Shown: positions 54,602 through 64,000 of the stretch, piece by piece
Position numbering within the stretch: position 1 is the stretch's first letter
Layout of the letters: the number at the start of each line of letters is the position of its first letter
Notes under the pieces: model-generated
Told to the model about the DNA's origin: nothing
Databases searched by the model: none
The model's input: the letters and a program-made list of their open reading frames with translations, nothing else
From: Edaphochlamys debaryana
Lineage: Eukaryota; Chlorophyta; Chlorophyceae; Chlamydomonadales
DNA length: 64,000 nt
Direction: 5' to 3'
Assembly (NCBI GenBank): GCA_016858145.1
Contig: JAEHOE010000095.1
Location: 124,001-188,000, forward strand
Program-made: the position numbers and the translations under genes

Positions 54602-57600
54602 ATGGGCGGATGCTTCTGCATACCCCCGCCGGCCTCGCAGCAGGCACGGAAGGTCTACAACATTCTAGTTCCGGACGTGTTTCCACTAAATGCTCCGAAG
54701 CCGCAAGAGAATCTGTCGAAAGGCGTGGAGCGGAAGATTGAGAAGCTTGCAGAGTATCTGCAGAAGCAACCCGCTCGCGCGGGCAAGGTAAGAGCGTTCA
54801 AACACGCGGGCGCGTGCCGGGGCTCGCCTGACAGCAGTTGGCGCTTTGCGTGTTGCCAGGTGTCGCGAAGGCTGACCCGGCGGATCAAGAAGGAGCTCAC
54901 GAACAGGCAGTATGGATACGTGAAGGTGGCCGTCAGGGCCTACAGGGTCCTGCTGGCCAAGTCGCTCGAGGAGGAGAGCCCCTTCACCTATGGCTTCTTC
55001 GCTAAGGAGCTGATCGAGGAGCCCGACACCGTGGTGCGTCTGCTGCAGCGACGTCGGCGCCGAGTAGTACTGTCGCATACAGACGCTCACGCTCGGACGT
55101 GCGGCTGTCGGGTCCCACAGATACTGACGCTCCTGGCGCACCCGGACCCCTTCGTGCAAGCGCTGGGGGCCGACCTTCTTGCCAGCTACATCCAGGCGCA
55201 GGTGGGAGGCAGCAGGCGTCCCCCGGTTGCGGGGGAGGGGGTGAAGTCAGCGCCACAGTGAACAGGGCGCGCTGGGCGGGAGTACGGTGCAGGGACGACA
55301 CGGCGACCGGGGTGTTGCAAGGCCCTGTTGACCTGACCTGACACGTCCTGCCTTGTCCTGTCTCTCTCCGCTCCTACCTCCTACGCCAGTCCGCGGTCGA
55401 CCACCAGATGCGCTCCGTGGAGCCCTTAGTCACGCGCGCCAGCGGCCTGGCCCAAAAGGGCGGCAGCGAGCAGGGCGCGTCGGCTCAGGCCACCACCCTC
55501 GCCTGCCTCCGCGCCGTCGACTCATTCGTGGGCCTGTGCCAGGAGCTCAAAACGCTGCCTCCCAACCTCGAGGAGATTGAAAAGGCGGTGCTGCTGAACC
55601 TGGACACGTCACCAGCGGCCGTCACGCGTGCTGCCAGCGGCGGGGGCGCGGCGGCGATGGGGCCGGACGGGGCCCTGGCGGGGGCGGCGGGGGGGCCGGC
55701 GCCAGACACGTCTACGGTGCCGGGGTTGGCGCACAGCGTGCTGTTGCGGTTTCAGCCGTTCCTGCAGGTGAGTGTGATTGCGGTTTGCGGGTGGGGTGGG
55801 TGCTGGCAGGAGCGGGTGAGGGTGAGGGTAGTACAGGCTTGGACTTTCTTGGGCAGGGAGGCCGGTCGGTGGTGGAGGCTGATGGGGGCCTGCCTTGCTG
55901 ACGCTGGGGCGAGGACAGGGGCCGGGGTGGGCTGTTGTGGAGCGACAGGCGCTCTGCCTTCGTTTGTGTTGACCTCTTTCTCTTCCACCCCACTTCCTCT
56001 CTTCAGGACATCGGCACGGTGTACCGAGTGATGGAGACCATGTTCACTATCCTGGACGAGAAGGGGCGCTGGCAGCAGACCGACTACGTGCAGGTGGGGC
56101 CCGCCCGGGCCCGCGCCTGGGCTCCGCCTGGGCCCGGCCTGGGCACTGGGTGGTTGCAGCCGCGCTACAGCCCGGGCCGGTGCCGGGGTCGATGTCGGGG
56201 CTTTGACTCATACGCCTTCTGTTCAAGGTCCACCCCCTTGTGATCCCCTTCACCCTCGCCCCCTCACCCCCGGCCCCTCCCCGCCCAACCGGCCCCGACC
56301 CATATGCACCCATATGCTATCCGCACCCCCTGCTGTCCACACGCGTGCAGTGCGCCTAACGCCTTCATGCCCCCGACCTCCCTGGAACTGTCCGCTGCGG
56401 CTGATGGCCATCGTGTACGACCTCCACACGCTGCACCCCTGTAACTCCCGCCCCTCCACCCCCTGCGCCTAATGCCCACATGCCCCCGCCCCACCCCACC
56501 AACACCACCGCTCCCGCAGCGGCTGATGGCCATCGTGCAGTCCTCCTGCTCCGACCAGCCCTTCCCGCTCTTCACCGCGCTCATGCGCCACTGCTCGGCG
56601 CCCGGGCTGGGGCCGGACGAGCGGGCCGTGGTGGCGGGGCTGGCGCTGCAGCAGGTGGGGACGGGGCAGCGGAGAGGTGGGGGGAAGGCGGTGGAGAGGT
56701 TGTCGGGGCAGAGCGGGATCGCGTCACCTCGTCAGATACGGGGATTGTCGAAGGGGTGCAGCCGCAGCGGGACTGGGGGGAGGGGGGGCAGGCTGTTTCA
56801 GCTGGTGGGAACCGGGGCGTGGGGTATGGTGAGGGACTCCAATGGACTGAGTAACAGCGTGCGGCGCGGGGCTTGGCTAGCTTTTGCAGCAGGTGGGGGC
56901 CGGCCCCGAGGGCGACCTGCTGGCTGGCCCTCCGGAGGGCATGGGCCCGGGTTGGCGCGGGTCCTGCCTCCTGCATCTTGTGGCCCTCAGCCCCTGGCGC
57001 CTGCCCCCTTCCCCGCCGCCCCTTCCCTTCCCCTCTCCCCCCCCAGCCCTCCGTCTACTCTCTGTCGGCCTTCAGCATGGCCCTGCAGGAGCTGCCCCGC
57101 GCCCTCACGGCGGACGCCAACGCCAGCACCACCAAGCTGCGGACCGCCGTCATGGTGGGGCGGAGAGGCGGGGACGGGTTGGCGTACCGGCCGTCGGGTG
57201 CGGGAGAGGGAGGGCGAGGACTGGCCGCAGCGGGGGAGGAGCGGTGCCGTGAAGCGTGTCTTCTGGGGGCTGTGTGTGTTTGATCAGTAGCATACCAGTT
57301 GTCCCGCAGTTGGCCAGCACGCTCGCTTCCCCCCACCCCACCCCACCCCGCTTGTGGGTCCCCAGTCCCCACCCCACCCTCTTGGGCCCCACCCACCCTC
57401 TGACCCCACCCCACCCTTTGACCCCCTCCCCACCCCCATCCCCCACGCAGGCCGCGGTCCGCAAGCTCGCCCTGGAGGTGGGCGACGCGGGGCAGATGTG
57501 CGAGGCCATCTCCTCAGTGCTGCGCCAGCACGCCACGCCCACCAAGACCGCGCAGGTGCGCTCCTGGGACCTGGGACCCGGGCTGCAGAGCTGCGGCCTC

Positions 57601-60600
57601 TTCACTCCACACGGGCAGCAGCGCACTCGCCTGCCTTGCCTCAAATCCTCCCTGCGCTCCCAACGCCACCGCCTCCTCACCCTCCCGCCGCCGCTCCCCA
57701 CACCCTCCCCACCCCTCTCCCCACCCCCCCTCCTCCCTCCCCTGCACCCCACCCCAGGCCTGCCTCGAGTGCTCCCTGGTCGCCTGCGAGGCCATCCCCT
57801 CCTTCCCCGAGCCCGGCCGCACCTTCCCAGGCGGCCACGCGCCCGCGCAGCTGCTGCAGCAGCTGGCCGCCATCATCGGCGTGTGGGGGCCCGCGGAGGC
57901 GGACTCGAGGGCCACAGCCGTGGCGCTGCTGGGGGCGGTGCTGCCGGCGTGCGGCCCCGGGCTGAGGGACGAGAAGCAGGCGCTGGGGCTGATGGACCTG
58001 GTCCTGCAGGTGGGGGCGGAGGGAGTGGGTGATGGGTGGGGGGGTGGAGGGGGCTGCGTGAGGGAGGATGGGGACGCGGTAGGGGAGGTGGCGCTGGGGC
58101 TGAGGGCCCTGGTGCTGCAGGCGGGGTAGGGGTGGTGGGTGGGTTTGGGGGTTGAAGGGGAATGGCGGAAGGGAAGGGCAGGGAGCAGGCGCTGGTGCTG
58201 GCCGCCTCCCGACCCAGATGGCGCTTTGGCGCTTAACCCCTCCTCTGTCCGTGGCCCTGGGCGCTCTCGCTGACGTGGCCGTGCCGTACCATACACACGC
58301 TCCCCCCCTTTCTTCCCTCCCTCTCTCCCCCGACCCAGATGGCGCGCAACGTGGCCCTGGGCGCCCCTGCTGACGTGGCCACCATGTCCCGCGTGCTGTC
58401 CGCCTGCCTGGCCTCGCGCCAGCCCGAGCTGCTGCTGCACGGCGTGCGCCTGAGCCGGGCGCTGGCGGAGGAGGCGCTCAAGCTGGCGCCCGCGGAGGGG
58501 GCGGCGGCGGCGGTGGAGCGAGCGGCGGCGGGCGGAGAGCGGCCCGGGTCGGGAGGTGAGGGGCCGCGGAGGGGGTGGGAGGGGAGGGTGGATGGCAGCA
58601 GGGTGGTTAGGACGGTAGCCTGGCTTGGGTGAGTTTGTGGGGGCGAGTCCCTGAGGCCTGAGGGCGCCGAGAGGCACCGGTTCAACTGCGCGCAAGCCTT
58701 CCCTCCTCACCCCAACAGCCACACCCCGACCCCCACCCCCACGCTCGCTTTCCAATACCCCGGGAAAACCTCCCCAACGCTATCCCCTAACCGCAACCCC
58801 CAGACGACCAGGCCGACTACCAGTGGGGCGCCGCGCTGCTGCTGCTGCTCAACAACCTGCTGTCGGGCCTGGCGGCAACCGCCAACTGCCAGGGCCTGGC
58901 GCAGCTGCGGTTCACCGTGCCGCCCGAGGCGTGCAGCAGCCTCAAGGTGGGCTGGGCCCGGGGGCAGGGCCCGGGTTGATCCCTGCTGGGCCTGGGGCGG
59001 GCCCGCGCTTTTCTTCCGGCCTGTCCGCCATCTTGTGCACCAGCCCGCCGGCAGCCGCTCTTCATAATTCGACGTTGATCCTGTTTATATTCCTACCGGT
59101 CCTCCTCTTCCGACGCAGGAGGAGGGCGGGCTGCTGGTGGCCGTGTCGCCGGTGTTCGAAGGCGGCGCTGCGGCGGCAGCGGCCGAGGCGTGCCTGCGGG
59201 GCGCGGCCAAGCAGTGGAGCATCGAGCACTGGTACGGCAAGGCGCTGGACGCGCTGTGCAAGGTGAGGGGGGGGCCGTGGGGACTGGACCCGGGAATGGG
59301 TGTCGGGCGTGTGAATCACTCCCGGTGCGCCTTGCCCAGCTGGCTCGCGCGCGTTCCCTGCAGATGCGCCCCAATCCCTCTCCAATACTACCGCCCTTCC
59401 AACCCACCCATTCCATCCCCACCCGCCCACTTCCCTCACCCGCCAGGGCTCCCTGCCGAAGACGCAGTTCTCGCTTACACGCGCCCTGCCAACCCACCCC
59501 ACGCCACCCCTCCCTCCCCCGCAACCCCACCCCACACAGGGCTCCCTTCTGGAGACGCACTTCTCCCACAGCCTGCAGAACCTGGTGTTCGAGCCCTTCG
59601 CCGCGCACCCGCTGCCGGGGCTGCCCTCCACGCAGCAGCTGGCGGTGCAGGGGCAGGCGGGGGCGGGGGCGGGGGCGGCGCCCTCAGCCTCGGCCTCGAG
59701 CGCGCTCGCGGGGGCGCCCTCGGGCGGAATGGTACAGTCCTCGTCCAACGCCGCGCTGTGAGCTAGCTTTCTGGGGGCGGGCGTGAGGTGCTGCTGCGCG
59801 GGGTGCTGCTATGCTGGATGGGCTAGGGCAGGGCGCTAGGCCAGCAGCTGGCATAGCTGCGTGCGATGTGCTTGCGCGCTCCGCGTCTGGAGGACCCCCT
59901 CAAGTGGGCGCTCCCTCGCACGAGGCCTGGCTTGCCCATCCTTTCCATACACTCTCCTCACGCCCCTCCCCCTCCCCCCCCTCCCCCTCCCCCCCCCCCT
60001 CCCCCCCCCCCTCCCCCTCCCCCTCCCCCTCCCCCTCCCCCTCCCCCTCCCCCTCCCCCTCCCCCTCCCCCCTCCCCCTCCCCCTCCCCCTCCCCCTCCC
60101 CCTCCCCCTCCCCCTCCCCCCTCCCCTCCCCCTCCCCCTCCCCCTCCCCCCTCCCCCTCCCCCTCCCCCTCCCCCTCCCCCTCCCCCTCCCCCTCCCCCT
60201 CCCCCTCCCCCTCCCCCTCCCCCTCCCCCTCCCCTCCCCCTCCCCCTCCCCCTCCCCCTCCCCCTCCCCCTCCCCTCCCTCTCCCCTCCCCTCCCCTCCC
60301 CCCCCCTCCCCTCCCTCCCCCCATCCCCCCACCCCCGAAACCGCACACAGCATCACCTCCAAGCTGGAGGCCATGGCCCGCAACCGGGTGGCGTCCATCC
60401 GCCGCGAGCGGCTCAACCTGCAGCACGTCATGGACATGCTGGGGGACGGGGAGGCGGACGAGTCCACAGCGCCCGGCGCGCAAGGTGCGTACGGCAGGTG
60501 TACGGCACACCGTACGGCAGCGTGCTGGGCAGCTCTGCGCTGCGCAGCCTCGCGCCTCCATCCACCGCAAGCCTGCGCAGCCCACGCAGTGCTGCTTGCC

Positions 60601-60964
60601 TCGATGTCGTCTTGCCCTCCCGCCCTCCTGCTCTGTGCTCTGCATGGCTCCTGCACGTCTGCGCAGCCCATGCGCTCCTTACGCCCCCACGCATCTACAC
60701 AGTGCGGCTGCTCGCCTCGTGATCTCCTCGCTCACTCGCCCTCCCTTCCCGCACCCCCCGCACCCCCGCACAGGCGCCGCCGCGCACTCAAACGGCAACG
60801 GGGCGGTGTCCCCGCGTGACGTGGCGCTGACGGTGGCGGAGGCCGTGGCGGCTCTGGACGCCGTTGCGGGGCTGGACAAGGCGCCGCCGCCCGCCGCCGC
60901 CGGGGGCCCGGGCCCGCTGGAAATGGCCGAGCTCGTGCAGCGCGTGGAGGCGGTTACGGGGTAG
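54602..60964 (+). CDS. EFR3-like plasma-membrane scaffold protein
   Basis: Fifteen exons join in frame to 850 aa: 54602-54787, 54860-55033, 55121-55201, 55390-55767, 56007-56093, 56520-56654, 57047-57154, 57451-57555, 57758-58009, 58339-58555, 58804-58946, 59119-59262, 59540-59757, 60351-60484 and 60774-60964. The start MGGCFCIPPP carries paired cysteines suited to palmitoylation. It is followed by KVYNILVPDVFPLN, then EKLAEYLQKQPARAGKVSRR and NRQYGYVKVAVRAYR, the pattern of the EFR3 / rolling blackout / plant SRL2 family. Helical (armadillo-like) repeats follow (LLAHPDPFVQALGADLLASY). EFR3 anchors the PI4-kinase IIIalpha complex at the plasma membrane in animals and fungi; the algal role is inferred. 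The C-terminus has VASIRRERLNLQHVMDML. Several introns carry copied exon borders, and intron 13 holds a long C/T repeat. Confidence 0.88.
56340..56540. repeat. Copied 5' border of EFR3-like exon 6 in the preceding intron
   Basis: 'gcggctgatggccatcgtg' (first codons of exon 6) occurs at 56397-56415 and again at the true exon start 56519-56537. The 45 or so bases before each copy also match ('gcgcctaa.gcc..catgcccccg'). It is therefore an imperfect tandem duplication of about 122 bases covering the intron end and exon start. The upstream copy has 'gtccgctg' in place of the acceptor 'ctcccgcag', so it is probably not used. Confidence 0.75.
57975..58383. repeat. Copied borders of EFR3-like exons 9 and 10 within the intron between them
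   Basis: The end of exon 9 ('ggcgctggggctga...ctggt.ctgcaggt') is echoed at about 58,088-58,125 ('ggcgctggggctgagggccctggtgctgcaggc'). The start of exon 10 with its acceptor ('cgacccagatggcgc') is echoed 121 bases earlier at about 58,211, followed by a degraded copy of 'gtggccctgggcgc...gctgacgtggcc'. Both copies carry splice-like signals that are slightly worse than the real ones. Confidence 0.7.
59445..59575. repeat. Copied 5' border of EFR3-like exon 13
   Basis: 'cagggctccct...gagacgca.ttctc.c' at the true exon start (59538 onward) is matched by 'cagggctccctgccgaagacgcagttctcgc' at about 59444-59475, 93 bases upstream. The upstream copy also has a CAG acceptor, but its frame soon departs from the exon. 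Only the downstream copy continues into conserved-looking sequence. Confidence 0.7.
59953..60320. repeat. C/T-only simple repeat, mainly (CCCCCT)n
   Basis: About 370 bases consisting almost only of C and T, dominated by CCCCCT hexamers with occasional CCCCT and CCCCCCT units. It lies inside intron 13 of the EFR3-like gene, directly upstream of the acceptor. The template strand is therefore a long GGGGGA-type purine run. All long 'proteins' predicted across it (poly-Pro/Ser/Leu or poly-Gly/Glu/Arg) are artefacts. Confidence 0.97.
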
Positions 60965-62002
60965 GCCCAACGGCAGGCCCAGCGGGGCCCAAGGGGGGCG
61001 CAATGCCGCGGGCGCTGATCGCAGGCCGGTGGCTAGTCTGGAACTCTGGAATGGGGATGGGCGGCCAGGGTTGGGCGACACTTGTACTTGGACCTAGGCA
61101 GGGGCCGTACCGTAATGTCAGGGCTGATGGCCGAGGCGGGTAGCCTGCTCGAAGGTGCCGAGTCCGACTGTAGGGCAGTGAGTACGGCGCTTCGAGGCGG
61201 GATGCGTTTACCATAATGCTACTTCGGACGGCACAGGGGTGGGTGGGTGGCGAGGTGTGATCCGTGCGGGACACTGCAAGACTGAGGACGGGGAGCGTTT
61301 CCTTTCTGGTATGTATGCGGAGACTGGGATCTCGCGTTTGGTTATATTGGGATGGCGTGGGCTGTGCGATACAATGTTGGCACTGTCTGTGACTGCGCTA
61401 TGCTGGGTCGGCTCTCGGCTGTCGGCGGGCCCTTCTGGCCTGAGGGTAGGGTCCGTACGTTCGAGGTGACATGCCGGATACGTGGACGTCATAGGGGTAA
61501 GGTCGTGAGGGGACGCGTAGCCAGGGTTGGACAGGGAAAAGCTGTCGTAGGGGTCAGCCCTCGATGGTTACGATGCGATACAAGAGGCCCGACCCCCCTG
61601 CGCGGGCCGACTTGGGGCATGGAGACATGGAGGGGTCAGCAGAGTGGGTACAAGGGGGTAGAAGAACATCAACGAAGCGAAGCGCTTGGTTGTGGTGTGG
61701 CGTAGGGCGTGTTCCGCAGACTACGCAGGCTAAAAGGGGATCCGTGTTCGAGCCGTGGAGCATCAAGCGTGTAACCAGACTAGCTCGGCATGGCCCGACG
61801 GGGCTGCGGAGGCTGCGACGGGGCTCGTGAGGGGACGACGGGGCTGCGGTCAACTGTGATATCCATCCGTGTTCATGATTCAAACGAGCCGTGGAGCATC
61901 AAGCGTGTAACCAGAATAGCTCGCATGGCCCCCAACTCTCACGAACCCAAGAGCCGCAGATTACTCCGTGCCAGGTAGATAATAAATGTAGACGAGCGCG
62001 CC
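60965..62002. other. Intergenic region between the EFR3-like gene and the P-loop gene
   Basis: It has lower GC than the genes. It holds a doubled segment at 61,739-61,930 (next entry). No gene was found. Confidence 0.5.
61739..61930. repeat. Two-copy direct repeat with tRNA-like character
   Basis: 'gagccgtggagcatcaagcg' and the next 30 bases occur at about 61,750-61,797 and again at about 61,888-61,930, with 'gatccgtgttc'-type sequence before each. The reverse complement of the first copy reads like a worn tRNA (GAGCTAGTCTGGTTACACGC resembling a D-arm/A-box, then CTCGAAC resembling a B-box, then CCTTTT resembling a pol III stop). The arms do not pair well, so it is not called a tRNA. Confidence 0.5.
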
Positions 62003-64000
62003 ATGGCCGACGTCGGCGCGGAGATTCAGCGGGTTCAGAATAAAATCGACAAGGTGGAGGATGATATCCAGCAGACGCGAGCCGAGCTGAAAGCGCTTGA
62101 AGCCCAGCCTCAGAGCCCATGCTTGAGCGAGGCAGACCTGCTGGGGGCCAAGAGGCAGCACCTGTACCGCAGGGAGGAGCAGCTGCGCACGGAGAAGGAG
62201 CACCTGTACCGCGAGGTGGAGCAGCTGCGCACGGAGGAGCAGCAGCTGCGTGCCCAGGAGCTGCGGACCAGGGGTCAGGCCCTTGGTGCAGGTGGCGCGG
62301 CTCCACCATCGCCTCGGCGCCTGCTAGAGACGGCGGCCCGGCTGCGCCAGCTCCCTGACCTGGACGTCTGGGAGGTGGCCTATGGCGACTCCTTGGTCTA
62401 CGACTACGTGGACGGCGCGGGGGCGGGGGGCCGCATCGGCACGTGGGCAGAAGGGGCCTTGCGTGCCGCGGTGGACACGCACAGGTCCTATGCGCCAGCC
62501 ACCTTTGTGGTTTCCGGGATCGTCAAGGTACGTTGCATCGCTGCAAACCAGTGGGAGAGCTGCCCAGGCGGCATCGCACAGCTAGCCCGCTAGCCCAGCC
62601 CTCGACATCCGCCACGCCCCCCCCCCCCCTTGCGGCCCTCCACGCCCTCCATGCCTTCTGCCCAGTCCTTGCGCGCCTGCACCGCCGCCCCATGGACCGC
62701 CCCTTGCCCTGTCCCCCCCGCTTGCCGCAACCATCCTCCCAGCTTGCTGTTAGCCTCCTCTACCCATGCGCCCGCAGCCTGCAGCCTGCGGCCTGTGACC
62801 CCTTGGCTGCACCCTGCCCGCGGCCCCGCCCCGCGCAGACCGGCAAGTCGTACACACTGGAGCACGTGGTTCCCGCGGTCGTGGCGGAGGAGCTGCGCAA
62901 GTTGGGCGGGGGGCACCCGCTCGAGGGTATGGTGGTCCTGCGCCTGGACGCAGGGAAGCTCAACCGGCAGGCAAGTCGGCGTCAGCTCCGTGGATACGGT
63001 ACGCTGCTGACGTGGAAGACGGGCTGCGTGTTGGGGTTGCTCGCGCGTCGTGAACCCACCTTGCGCTGTGAAGGCTCCGAAGCGTGGCTCCAGTGGTAGT
63101 GGGCAGCTGGGGGTATAGTTTGTTTGGCTAGCGCTGTCCCGCGGTGCAAGGGCAAGCTCCTGGTCCTCCCTGGCCCAACCCCATGCAGAGCGGCGCCACG
63201 GCCCTGCTGCGGAGCCTCCTGGGCGCCCTGGTCGAGTGGGCGCTGGAGGAGCACGTGCCGGTGCAGGCGGGTGCGCTGCAGGCCGCGCAGGACGAGCTCG
63301 CGCGTGCCTCCCCCAACGACGAAGAGTCCGTCCCGGGCGGTGCTATCCTGCGCTTCCTCAAAGAGGTCCAGGTCCCCGTGCTGGTGCTATGCGGTGCGTG
63401 GAGGGGGGCTGTGTCATGGGGCATACCTCCCACTGCTCGGCGAGTGTGCTGCGGTACACGCTGCCCTCCTGCGCTGACACTACTGCGTGCAAGGAGCATG
63501 CCGCCGAGCGTTGAAACATTGTCATGTCCGCTTCCCCCGCCCCCTCTTCTATCTACCGCCAGACGAGGCGCAGAGCCTGTTCCTACCCACCATCGGTGGC
63601 AAGCTGGACTACGGCGGGGCCGCATACACCCGACAGTCCTTCATGAAGACGCTCCTGGCGTACGGCTCCCACACGACCCTGTGGTGTCTGACTGGCAGCT
63701 CCATGGCGTCCACCTGGGTCAGCCTGCAGACATGCCGCCCAACGGCTACCCGGTCTTCCTCTGCATCATAACCGCCGTCCTGCCGGCCACCTACAGCCCC
63801 GGGCACATGCGCTGGGCGTGGGAGCGGCTGCAGTCCCGCTCCCCAGGCGTGGCCCTGGATCCCAGGCTGCTGCAGCTCTGCCCGCCGTCCGTTGCACTCC
63901 TGACGCTCCTGGTGGCTGGCTGGCTGGATGCCGGGCGGCCCGGGGACGTGGCGGCCTTCGTCCGCGGCTTCGCGCGGACCAAGCTGATGGACGAGGTGGG
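62003..64000 (+). CDS. P-loop NTPase with N-terminal coiled coil (partial, runs off the window; frameshift near 63,726)
   Basis: Exons: 62003-62527, 62839-62970, 63189-63393 and 63563 to beyond 64,000. Residues 1-95 are a coiled coil starting MADVGAEIQRVQNKIDKVED, with two near repeats of YR.(E/V)EQLRTE. After about 80 further residues comes Walker A GIVKTGKS, split by intron 1 between K and T. Walker B follows as VLVLCDEAQSL, split by intron 3, and then LWCLTGSSM, which could be sensor-1-like. Intron 2 starts with GC (CAG|GCAAGT), a rare GC-AG intron. After STWVSL the frame must shift by one base near 63,726 to continue into MPPNGYPVFLCII and 80 more residues. This is either a lost base, an assembly error or a real lesion. 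The protein is an AAA/STAND-type ATPase of unknown role. Crinkler-type effector NTPases of algae are one possible relative. Confidence 0.6.

Noticed and set aside
59836..60964. Long poly-Pro/Ser/Leu and poly-Gly/Glu/Arg frames on both strands
   Set aside because: They are translations of the (CCCCCT)n repeat; all six frames are open there. The real exons on either side are short and splice across it.

Overview
The window is nuclear DNA of a eukaryote, most likely a core chlorophyte green alga (Chlorophyceae, possibly Chlamydomonadales). The evidence is very high GC with Ala/Gly/Pro-rich proteins, many short GT-AG introns with pyrimidine-rich acceptors, TGTAA motifs downstream of several stops, secreted Pro/Tyr/Gly-rich wall-type proteins, and conserved genes matching plant or algal families (RMI1, UBC13, CCT7, EFR3-like). 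The genus cannot be fixed from sequence alone.

Left third (1-23,000), minus-strand genes and duplications. An intact F-box/LRR gene (810-3,258) has a degenerate sister copy (8,103-10,416) with a nonsense codon, a lost splice donor and deletions. Between them is a plus-strand locus (4,083-6,149): a membrane-type ORF followed in the same frame by a 76-residue, gap-free but lysine-free ubiquitin-like domain ending in GG. Next come RMI1 (11,202-15,959) and two tandem copies of a secreted hydroxyproline-rich-type gene (17,258-18,236 and 20,252-21,386) inside a duplicated segment of about 1.8-1.9 kb.

Middle (22,000-32,500). An uncharacterised intact gene (30,339-32,473) has a broken relative at 22,253-23,027 and 28,733-29,113. 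The two relic pieces flank about 5.7 kb of foreign sequence, most of it three head-to-tail copies of a roughly 1.73-kb unit that itself carries a small ORF family; a fourth, diverged copy lies at 29,400-30,050.

Right half (32,474-64,000), mostly single-copy genes with frame-consistent exon models. A TATA-bearing divergent region is followed by a 1,759-aa disordered protein (32,810-39,783) and a 489-aa membrane-anchored protein (40,111-42,359). A CinA/FLAD1-type molybdopterin-binding-domain gene (minus, 43,471-45,905) is divergent from UBC13 (46,136-47,143). CCT7 (48,345-53,973) and an EFR3-like plasma-membrane scaffold gene (54,602-60,964) follow; several introns of these two carry partial copies of neighbouring exon borders, and one EFR3-like intron holds about 370 bp of pure C/T repeat. 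The window ends inside a P-loop NTPase gene (62,003 onward) with a GC-AG intron and an apparent one-base frameshift.

Functionally, the recognisable genes cover ubiquitin signalling (F-box/LRR, Ubl fusion, UBC13), genome stability (RMI1; UBC13 also acts in DNA-damage tolerance), cytosolic protein folding (CCT7), phosphoinositide scaffolding (EFR3) and the cell wall. Nothing suggests an operon-like unit; the duplications at the left are the most active part of the region. All exon limits are inferred by reading splice signals and frame, without transcript support.
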